6,058 nt of DNA from Alistipes sp. (lineage in GTDB: Bacteria > Bacteroidota > Bacteroidia > Bacteroidales > Rikenellaceae), in the NCBI GenBank assembly GCA_017934845.1, contig JAGBIR010000050.1:1-6058 (forward strand), given 5' to 3'. Shown piece by piece: positions 1 through 5,428 of this stretch; positions within the stretch are counted from its first letter, which is position 1, and each line of letters opens with the position of its first letter. A program made the translations under genes and the position numbers. The notes under the pieces were generated by a model. It saw only the letters and a program-made list of their open reading frames with translations, did not search any database and was not told the DNA's origin.

Positions 1-164
1 TCGATGTCGGTGTTATCCGAAATTGTGTTATTAGTTTCGATACTACCTCTGCGGTCAATGACTTTACCCTCGAATGCCATTGCCTCTGCAAGGGTAGTCT
101 TACCCGTGCCCGGGGCTCCAATAAGAACTATGTTCTTGATCTCTTTTGCTGAATAATTTTTCAT
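1..164 (-). CDS. Elongation factor G paralogue (EF-G2-like), N-terminal fragment, runs off the left edge
   Basis: Reading leftwards from the ATG at 164-162 gives 54 codons before the window ends, starting MKNYSAKEIKNIVLIGAPG. Visible is the start of a translational GTPase G domain: a P-loop GAPGTGKTT (about residues 16-24), then LAEAMAFEG, then the RRGSIE..NTISD segment that leads into switch I. The RRG...E..T.SD pattern is what I know from the EF-G-2 paralogues of Thermus and Bacteroidota. Canonical EF-G instead has an AH(I/V)DAGKT P-loop. Canonical EF-G drives ribosomal translocation in the cytoplasm. Paralogues of this type are usually near 700 residues, so most of the protein lies outside the window. 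The start is supported by a hydrophobic beta strand (NIVLIG) directly before the P-loop and by a candidate promoter upstream. Assignment to the EF-G family is fairly secure; a role distinct from the main EF-G is inference. Automated pipelines may label it fusA. Confidence 0.8.
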   Translation of the reverse strand, partial: MKNYSAKEIKNIVLIGAPGTGKTTLAEAMAFEGKVIDRRGSIETNNTISDNTDI

Positions 165-207
165 ATTCTCTGAAGTTTTATAGGTTTTCGTGTTAGTTAT
201 CGAATTA

Positions 208-237
208 TAAAGTTACGAAGTTTTTTTTAATATACAA
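208..237 (-). promoter_or_regulatory. Candidate Bacteroidota-type promoter for the EF-G paralogue
   Basis: On the minus strand, TTG (237-235) is followed after 19 bases by TAACTTTA (215-208). The second box matches TAnnTTTG at all fixed positions except the last. The 5' leader to the ATG at 164 would be roughly 35-40 bases. The spacing and position between an upstream terminator and the start codon support it, but the region is AT-rich, so a chance match is possible. Confidence 0.4.
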
Positions 238-248
238 CACGATTGAAC

Positions 249-305
249 AAAAAATAGCCGAGAAATTTGCAATAACTAAAAAAATCGCATAATTCTCGAC
301 TATTT
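249..305 (-). terminator. Intrinsic terminator after the M28 peptidase gene (long-looped hairpin)
   Basis: On the minus strand, the 13-base arm at 305-293 pairs with the arm at 264-252. There are 12 Watson-Crick pairs and one G.U pair. The stem runs directly into a six-U tract (254-249). The 28-base loop can close further with UGC/GCA (289-287 with 270-268). On the plus strand the G.U pair becomes a C/A mismatch and no T-run follows the stem, so the element is directional. It sits between the M28 stop and the EF-G paralogue start and would separate the two transcripts. The stem is AT-rich and the loop long, so its strength is uncertain. Confidence 0.55.
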
Positions 306-329
306 AATATAAAATTGAAAGTGTTTTAC

Positions 330-347
330 GGCGCGTTTTTATGCGCC
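330..347 (-). terminator. Small GC hairpin just past the M28 stop codon, possible weak terminator
   Basis: GGCGC (330-334) and GCGCC (343-347) form a five-pair stem, extendable by one G.T pair, around a six-base loop. It starts 13 bases past the stop codon in the leftward direction. The transcript after it reads GUAAAAC rather than a U-run, so it is not a classical terminator alone. It may act with the longer hairpin at 249-305 or protect the mRNA 3' end. Confidence 0.3.
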
Positions 348-360
348 CCGATGCTCAGCA

Positions 361-1899
361 TTACTCCTTGTCGGTGGGGCGATAGACCTCATCGCGCGGA
401 AGCATCTGTTTGAGGTTAGCCGTACCGAGAACCATCAGAGCCATTGCGCCAGCCGCCTGCTCCTGATATTCGGGTATGCTCTTCTGGTAGGTGTCGCGCT
501 CGGTGTGCCAAATCTCGCGATAGTCAAACCCATAACCCTTCACGTCGCGCCACTCGTTCATCTGCAACGTCGGGACACCCTTGACGTCAAACGACGAAGC
601 ATCGTTACCGCCCGTGCGGGTAGGCATTGGGCGAGGTTTTAATTCGTTGACAGTGAAGTCGTAATCGGGGTATAGCTCGCAAATGGGTTCGGCAATTTTT
701 TTGTACTCCTCGACCAGCGATGCCGGAGCCGAGAATGCCGAGTAGGGCATAGGGCCACCGTCGCGGTTAAACATATTCGAGATTTTGGGCAGCAGGTCGG
801 CATGTGCCTCGACCCAAGCCTGCGAGCCGTAAAGTCCGAACTCCTCGGCAGCAAACAATATAAATATAATGGTGCGGTCGGGCTTTGCTCCCGACTGGGC
901 AATCATTCGTGCCGCCTCCATCACTACCGACACGCCCGAGCCGCAATCTACACCGCCCGTAGCAACATCGAACGAGTCGAGGTGCGCTCCAACGATAACA
1001 TACTCGTCGGGATGCTTCGTACCCTTAATCGTTGCGATAACGTTGTGATAATCAACGGGGCCGATGTGGAAGTGGTTGCGAATGTCGAACTCCAGCTCAA
1101 TCTGGCGACGCTCCTTTGCCATCTTGTAGATGCGGGCGTACTGCTCCTCGTCTAACTTAATATCGGGTACCGTAGGCAGATTCTCGAACGTAACACCATT
1201 CTTAACTACCTCTGTATCATACAATGCCGTAATGGGAACCGGAGCCGCCTGAATAAAACCCAAAACGCCCGCAGCGACCATCTCGTCGTAGAACAGAGCA
1301 GGCGTTGAAGTGTCAATCTCCTTGCGTTTGCCATCCTCGCCGGCCATCATACTGTTATACTGCATAGCCTCCTCGTTGGCCTTGCGAATCTTCTCGCGCT
1401 CGGCCTTTGTATCGGCATCGTGTTTCAACGCCCAGCCGCGACTCTTGCCTTCAACCAGTACCCAAGCACCCTTCAGTCGGCCCTTCATTCGGTCGAACTC
1501 GGCCTGTGTACGTGGCTCAATTACGACATGACCCTTTTGTGGGCCCTTCGTCCCCGAGGTGTAGGATGGAGTTGCGAAGTGCAATGTCATCTGCTCCTCG
1601 CCCATCATGCGGCCCCACCAGCCTCCGCGGTTGAAGCCTACGGCCATCTGGCCCGCCTTCTCGAGCTTGACCTCCAAACCCCAATCTTGGAAGCTTTTGA
1701 CAGCCCACTCCTCGGCATTCTCGCAGGCGTTCGAGCCGGCAGGTCGGCCACCTATGCGGTTGCAGAGTATGTCGAGATGTTGCATTGTGCGGTTATCCTC
1801 GCGTGCCATCTGCTGGATGTTGCGTATTGCGGCCGATTGTGCCATTGCCGCCACATTGATAAGCAGCGCAAGAAGGAGAAGTATAGAAAAACGCTTCAT
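361..1899 (-). CDS. Secreted M28-family metallopeptidase, PGCP (carboxypeptidase Q)-like
   Basis: A predicted 512-residue zinc exopeptidase. Residues 1-20 form a signal peptide: MKR, a hydrophobic run, then AMA before Q21. There is no lipobox cysteine, so the product should be periplasmic or secreted. Residues about 49-92 (GGRPAGS...WAVKSFQDWGLEV...RG) match the N-terminal pattern of the plasma glutamate carboxypeptidase group. A PA-like inserted region probably spans about 115-280. The M28 catalytic core begins near residue 286. Expected di-zinc ligands are H306, D318, E353, D380 and H465, with D308 and E352 as catalytic residues, in AHLDSFD, GVDCGSG, AAEEFGLYGSQ, NRDGG and WHTERDT. All are intact. 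The likely role is trimming of peptides outside the cytoplasm; the substrate cannot be read from sequence. The ATG at 1899 is chosen because it gives the complete signal peptide. The gene is preceded by the glucokinase terminator and followed by its own hairpins, so it is probably monocistronic. Confidence 0.93.
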   Translation of the reverse strand: MKRFSILLLLALLINVAAMAQSAAIRNIQQMAREDNRTMQHLDILCNRIGGRPAGSNACENAEEWAVKSFQDWGLEVKLEKAGQMAVGFNRGGWWGRMMGEEQMTLHFATPSYTSGTKGPQKGHVVIEPRTQAEFDRMKGRLKGAWVLVEGKSRGWALKHDADTKAEREKIRKANEEAMQYNSMMAGEDGKRKEIDTSTPALFYDEMVAAGVLGFIQAAPVPITALYDTEVVKNGVTFENLPTVPDIKLDEEQYARIYKMAKERRQIELEFDIRNHFHIGPVDYHNVIATIKGTKHPDEYVIVGAHLDSFDVATGGVDCGSGVSVVMEAARMIAQSGAKPDRTIIFILFAAEEFGLYGSQAWVEAHADLLPKISNMFNRDGGPMPYSAFSAPASLVEEYKKIAEPICELYPDYDFTVNELKPRPMPTRTGGNDASSFDVKGVPTLQMNEWRDVKGYGFDYREIWHTERDTYQKSIPEYQEQAAGAMALMVLGTANLKQMLPRDEVYRPTDKE

Positions 1900-1931
1900 A
1901 ATAAATAGGTATAGTGTTTGGGTTTACAATC

Positions 1932-1965
1932 AAAAATGCCCGACCACCAGACGTTGGGATCGGGC
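1932..1965 (-). terminator. Intrinsic terminator after the ROK glucokinase gene
   Basis: In the leftward direction GCCCGA (1965-1960) pairs perfectly with TCGGGC (1943-1938), and ATTTTTG follows. The 16-base loop contains CCA and TGG, which can pair inside it. The hairpin begins 25 bases past the glucokinase stop codon. On the plus strand the stem is followed only by TTTGG, so termination should be mainly leftward. This is the clearest terminator in the window. Confidence 0.8.
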
Positions 1966-1982
1966 TTTGGTTAATGCGCTCG

Positions 1983-2002
1983 CGCTCTGTTATTTGAGAG
2001 CG
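1983..2002 (-). other. Perfect 6-bp hairpin enclosing the glucokinase stop codon
   Basis: CGCTCT (1983-1988) and AGAGCG (1997-2002) are exact reverse complements. They flank an eight-base loop that contains the TAA stop at 1992-1990. A second GCGCTC copy lies directly adjacent (1976-1981 and 1982-1987), so GAGCGC-type arms on the leftward transcript could pair in two alternative ways. No U-run follows. It may be chance sequence at the C-terminal codons or a minor mRNA 3' structure. Confidence 0.3.
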
Positions 2003-3000
2003 TTCTGCCAGATAAGTGCAGATGAGCCGAGGATGGCTGCATTCTTACCCTCGATGCCCGATGGCAAGAGCTTAACCTTGTTCTTAAATGTTGAGAGCAT
2101 ATTCTCCTCCATATACCACTTTGTAGGCTCGAAAATAAGCTCGCCGGCCTTTGCCAAACCACCGAAGAGGATGATAGCCTCGGGTGAGGTTGTAGCAACC
2201 AAATCAGCCAACGCCTTACCCAAAATCTCGCCCGTATAGCGGAACGCCTCCTTTGCAATGGCGTCGCCATTCTTGGCAGCCGTTGAGAGCATTACGGCCT
2301 CGAACTTTGAATAAGGGATGTCGCGCAAATCGCTCTCGCAGCTCATCTTTGCCATCAACTCGAAAGCTGTACGCTTGATACCTGTTGCCGATGCGTAAGC
2401 CTCCAAGCAACCCTTGCGACCGCAACCGCAATCACGACCTGCTGTGCGGCTGTCAACAGCGATGTGGCCATACTCGCCAGCAAAACCGTCGTGACCGTAA
2501 ATCATCTCGCCATTGCTAACAATGCCCGAGCCAAGACCTGTACCGAGTGTGATAACAACATAATCCTTCATACCCTTGGCGTTACCAAATACACCCTCGC
2601 CAATAGCTGCAGCGTTAGCGTCGTTGGTGATAGCAACCTCCTTGCCCGGAAAATATTTCTTGATATCGTCAACGAAGTGGAACATACGACGTGACTCATC
2701 GGGATTAGGCTCGTCGTCGCGGAACTTCCACAAGTTGGCGGGAGTCTCAATCATACCTGTATGGTAGTTTGCATTGGGTGCGCCAATACCTATACCAATC
2801 AAATCGAAGTCGAACGATACGCTGTCGATAAGTGCGTGCATAGCCTCGCACAACGCCTTTACATAAGCCTCGTAGTCGTCAAATTTCTTGTACTTCTCGG
2901 TAGAGATTGCTGACTCGCAGAAAACGGTACCATCCAAATCGACCAAACCAAACGCGGTGTTAGTTCCGCCGATGTCGATACCCATAGCTAATTTTTTCAT
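1990..3000 (-). CDS. ROK-family sugar kinase, probable glucokinase
   Basis: A cytoplasmic 336-residue kinase that probably phosphorylates glucose to glucose-6-phosphate with ATP. The first phosphate-binding loop is DIGGTNTAFGLVD (residues 9-21). The catalytic aspartate is D127 in TNDANAAAIGE. The second phosphate loop is LGTGLGSG (152-159). Sugar contacts are expected from E176 and H179 in GEYGH. The ROK zinc motif CGCGRKGCLE (191-200) supplies C191, C193 and C198, with H179 as the fourth ligand. FGG at 279-281 is the C-terminal adenosine-side motif. The length is slightly above the roughly 300 residues of short ROK kinases, partly from a charged segment at about 94-120. The start is fixed by MKKLAMGIDIGGT and lies about 50 bases below a strong promoter. 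Glucose is the usual substrate for such Bacteroidota proteins, but N-acetylmannosamine, N-acetylglucosamine or fructose cannot be excluded. Only the kinase family is certain. Confidence 0.92.
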   Translation of the reverse strand: MKKLAMGIDIGGTNTAFGLVDLDGTVFCESAISTEKYKKFDDYEAYVKALCEAMHALIDSVSFDFDLIGIGIGAPNANYHTGMIETPANLWKFRDDEPNPDESRRMFHFVDDIKKYFPGKEVAITNDANAAAIGEGVFGNAKGMKDYVVITLGTGLGSGIVSNGEMIYGHDGFAGEYGHIAVDSRTAGRDCGCGRKGCLEAYASATGIKRTAFELMAKMSCESDLRDIPYSKFEAVMLSTAAKNGDAIAKEAFRYTGEILGKALADLVATTSPEAIILFGGLAKAGELIFEPTKWYMEENMLSTFKNKVKLLPSGIEGKNAAILGSSALIWQNALK

Positions 3001-3057
3001 AGTTCAAAAAAGGTTATTTAAGTTTTAATATAAAGCTAAAGTATAACGTTTGCTTGT

Positions 3058-3089
3058 CAAAGTTAGTATAAATATTCTTTTTCTTCAAA
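3058..3089 (-). promoter_or_regulatory. Strong Bacteroidota-consensus promoter for the glucokinase gene
   Basis: Read leftwards, TTTG (3089-3086) is followed after exactly 20 bases by TAACTTTG (3065-3058). Both boxes match the Bacteroidota primary-sigma consensus in full. Transcription should begin around 3050, giving an AT-rich 5' leader of about 50 bases before the ATG at 3000. A poorer TACTTTAG box lies just downstream, with too short a spacing to the nearest TTTG. The leader contains no purine-rich Shine-Dalgarno site. Confidence 0.7.
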
Positions 3090-3097
3090 CTTTTTCG

Positions 3098-3105
3098 TAA
3101 ATTTG
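3098..3105 (+). promoter_or_regulatory. Candidate -7 box for the prenyl synthase operon
   Basis: TAAATTTG is a perfect match to TAnnTTTG. It lies 29 bases before the ATG at 3135, giving a predicted leader of about 20-25 bases. At the expected -33 position (about 3073-3078) there is only AT-rich sequence and no clear TTTG, so the upstream half is weak. The position, between divergent genes and just before the first rightward gene, makes it the best candidate for this operon. Confidence 0.45.
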
Positions 3106-3134
3106 GGGCACGAAGAGTAATCATTTGTAGCTTT

Positions 3135-4106
3135 ATGAGAAGTAACGAAGAGATTTTGAACCTTTTTGAGAACTATTTAGCTCAGTTGCAACTGCCTGAG
3201 GAGCCGCAGCAGCTATATAGCCCGATTATCTATTCAATGTCGGGTGGCGGTAAGCGTATTCGCCCCGTGCTGTTGCTGCTGTGCTGCGAGGCATTTGGTG
3301 GTGATGTGCAGTCAGCTCTGTCGGTAGCGTCGGCCGTCGAGATGTTTCACAACTTTACGTTGTTGCACGACGATATTATGGATAACGCCGATGTGCGTCG
3401 CGGTAAACCTTCGGTGAAGGCGCAGTGGGGCGATAACGTGGCAATCCTGTCGGGCGATACGATGCTTATCTATGCCTATCGCCTGTTGAGTCAGGCTCCC
3501 GAGGCGAAGTTGCCGCGTATTATGGAGATATTTACCTCGATGGCTTTACAAGTGTGCGAGGGTCAGCAATACGACATGGATTTCGAGCAGCGGGAGAAGG
3601 TCTCGGTAGTGGAGTATATGCAGATGATTGAGCTAAAAACATCGGCTCTGCTGGCCGGTGCAGCTATGATAGGAGCTGTGATGGGTGATGCCTCGGAGGA
3701 GGATTGCCGTAAGGTTTATCGTTATGCGCTGGAGCTTGGTCTGGCGTTCCAGCTGCAGGATGATTTGCTCGATAGCTATGGCGACGAACGCTTGGGTAAG
3801 AAGATTGGAGGCGATATTCTTGAGGGTAAGAAGACCTGCCTGATGCTCAACGCAATGAGCCGCGCTACGGAGCAGGATCGCGAGTTGCTGCGTACGACGC
3901 ATCTCGAGCCTAACCTGTCGAACGAGGAGAAGATTGCCCGCGTGAAGACTATTTACGATAAATATGGCGTTCCTCACCTTATCGAGCAGCAGATATCGAT
4001 TCGTTTCGATCGCGCCCTTGCAATCCTCGATTCACTGGAGATTGCCCCCGAGCGTACCGAACATTTAAGATCATTTGCCCGTAACCTTATGGGACGTAAA
4101 AAATAA
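3135..4106 (+). CDS. Polyprenyl (trans-isoprenyl) diphosphate synthase, probably short-chain (C15-C20)
   Basis: A 323-residue all-helical enzyme of the IspA/IspB superfamily. It condenses isopentenyl diphosphate onto allylic diphosphates in the cytoplasm. Seen in order: GGKRIRP (38-44, diphosphate contacts K40 and R43), H72, the first aspartate-rich motif HDDIMDNADVRRG (D79, D80, D83), KTS (168-170), the second aspartate-rich motif QLQDDLLD (D209, D210, D213) and GKKIGGDILEGKKT (221-234). All Mg2+-binding aspartates are intact. The fifth residue before the first DDxxD is F74, where long-chain synthases such as E. coli IspB have alanine. There is also no two-residue insertion in that motif. 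In known families this combination favours geranylgeranyl or farnesyl diphosphate, which is inference here. The start at 3135 gives a normal N-terminus just below a consensus -7 box. The U32 gene follows after 15 bases, so they are probably co-transcribed. Confidence 0.93.
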   Translation: MRSNEEILNLFENYLAQLQLPEEPQQLYSPIIYSMSGGGKRIRPVLLLLCCEAFGGDVQSALSVASAVEMFHNFTLLHDDIMDNADVRRGKPSVKAQWGDNVAILSGDTMLIYAYRLLSQAPEAKLPRIMEIFTSMALQVCEGQQYDMDFEQREKVSVVEYMQMIELKTSALLAGAAMIGAVMGDASEEDCRKVYRYALELGLAFQLQDDLLDSYGDERLGKKIGGDILEGKKTCLMLNAMSRATEQDRELLRTTHLEPNLSNEEKIARVKTIYDKYGVPHLIEQQISIRFDRALAILDSLEIAPERTEHLRSFARNLMGRKK

Positions 4107-4121
4107 AGATTTCAAGCGGAG

Positions 4122-5387
4122 ATGAATATTTCGAGAAAAGATATTGAGATTATGGCCCCTGTGGGGTGTATGGAGTCGTTGCACGCAGCCATTGCGGCAG
4201 GTGCCGATGCCGTATATTTTGGCGTAGGAGTGCTGAATATGCGTGCGCGTTCGTCGGTGAATTTTACGTTGGATGATTTGGCGACAATCGTTCATACGGC
4301 TCACGCTGCGGGTGTAAAGACCTACTTGACGGTAAATACAATTTTGTATGATAACGAGATGAAGGATCTGTGTGCCATCATCGATCGTGCTGTCGCAGAG
4401 GGTGTCGATGCAATTATCGCAGCCGATGTGGCTGCCATTATGTATGCTCGCCGCGTGGGTATGGAGGTGCATATTTCAACACAGTGTAATATATCGAATG
4501 CCGAGGCTGTGAAGTTCTATGCGCAGTGGGCCGATGTGGTTGTTCTGGCGCGCGAGCTGTCGCTCGAGCAGATTGCCCATATCTCGCGCGAGATTGAGGC
4601 CAACGAGATTGTAGGCCCAAAGGGCGAGCCTGTAAGAATCGAGATGTTTGCCCACGGAGCGTTGTGTATGTCAATTTCGGGTAAGTGCTATTTGAGCGAG
4701 CACGAGGAGCATTGCTCGGCAAACAGAGGTGCATGCCGCCAGATTTGTCGTCGCAAATACCTCATTACCGATACCCAGACGGGCCGCGAGCTGGCCATCG
4801 ATGGTCGCTATATCCTCTCGCCGAAGGATTTGTGTACGATAGACTTTTTGGATAAGTTTATCAAGGCGGGTGTTCGCGTGCTGAAGATTGAGGGCCGTGC
4901 GCGCGGTGCCGAGTATGTTAAGCGAGTTGTCGAGAGCTACGATGCCGCATTGAAGGCAATGGAGCGTGGCGAGTACACTCCCGAATATGCCGCTTCGCTC
5001 AAGGAGCGCGTCTCGACGGTCTTTAATCGCGGTTTCTGGGAGGGCTACTATGCAGGTCGCCCGATGGTTGAGCATTGTAACCACTATGGATCGGCGGCTA
5101 CCGAGCGCAAGGTATATGTGGGTAAGATTACCAACTTCTTCAAGAAGATTGGCGTTGCCGAGGTGCTGGTTGAGGCTGCACCTATTAAGGAGGGCGAGTC
5201 GCTCGTATGGATGGGCGAGACGTCGGGCGTTGTCGAGCAGCGCGCTGAGGGCCTTACGCTTCACGAGAAGGTTGTTGCGGAGGTGCCGCAGGGCGTTTAT
5301 TGCTCGATAAAGGTGCCGCAGTTGTTGCGCCGTGGCGATAAACTCTATAAGATGGTACCCGTAGATGATACCATGATTCAGGAGTAG
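4122..5387 (+). CDS. Peptidase U32 family protein, probable tRNA/rRNA hydroxylation factor (TrhP-like)
   Basis: A 421-residue protein with an N-terminal TIM-barrel-like U32 domain. IEIMAPVGCMESLHAAI (9-24) is the family's opening strand and helix. The full U32 signature follows: E174, F176, G179-A-L-C182, G187, C189 and S192 in the EMFAHGALCMSISGKCYLS segment. Next come NRGACRQICRRKY (C205, C209) and SPKDLC238. A U32 C-terminal beta domain starts near 329 (RKVYVGKITNFF). Members were long called collagenases. Characterised relatives (TrhP/YegQ, RlhA, UbiU/UbiV) instead act in RNA or quinone hydroxylation, and UbiU/UbiV bind an iron-sulfur cluster through cysteines. Length and architecture resemble TrhP (YegQ, YrrO) more than the longer RlhA, so 5-hydroxyuridine formation in tRNA is the best guess. 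C182, C189, C238 and one of C198/C205/C209 are the likely cluster ligands. No signal peptide is seen. A GGAG abuts the ATG at 4122, too close for a normal ribosome-binding site. Confidence 0.9.
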   Translation: MNISRKDIEIMAPVGCMESLHAAIAAGADAVYFGVGVLNMRARSSVNFTLDDLATIVHTAHAAGVKTYLTVNTILYDNEMKDLCAIIDRAVAEGVDAIIAADVAAIMYARRVGMEVHISTQCNISNAEAVKFYAQWADVVVLARELSLEQIAHISREIEANEIVGPKGEPVRIEMFAHGALCMSISGKCYLSEHEEHCSANRGACRQICRRKYLITDTQTGRELAIDGRYILSPKDLCTIDFLDKFIKAGVRVLKIEGRARGAEYVKRVVESYDAALKAMERGEYTPEYAASLKERVSTVFNRGFWEGYYAGRPMVEHCNHYGSAATERKVYVGKITNFFKKIGVAEVLVEAAPIKEGESLVWMGETSGVVEQRAEGLTLHEKVVAEVPQGVYCSIKVPQLLRRGDKLYKMVPVDDTMIQE

Positions 5388-5428
5388 GAATTTTAATTGA
5401 AAAAAGAACTAAATAAAACCTTAAGACT

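Noticed and set aside
1420..1908. A rightward 162-codon open frame antisense to the M28 gene
   Set aside because: It lies almost entirely opposite the signal peptide and N-terminal domain of a clear gene. It has no recognisable motif and no promoter or ribosome-binding site.
1607..2239. A rightward 210-codon open frame running antisense across the M28 start, the terminator and the glucokinase end
   Set aside because: It crosses a terminator and two well-supported genes on the other strand. Its product is low-complexity-like and resembles no family I know. It is a reverse-strand shadow of the GC-rich codons.
3633..3977. A leftward 114-codon open frame antisense to the prenyl synthase
   Set aside because: It covers the conserved second aspartate-rich motif of the real gene. 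It has no motif or expression signal.
4671..5264. A leftward 197-codon open frame antisense to the U32 gene
   Set aside because: The opposite strand holds an exact U32 signature and a family-length protein. The antisense product looks like translated complement, with no domain.
5388..5428. Possible promoter between the U32 and aminopeptidase genes
   Set aside because: The gap is A/T-rich and contains a TTG, but no TAnnTTTG-like box at proper spacing. No hairpin is present either.
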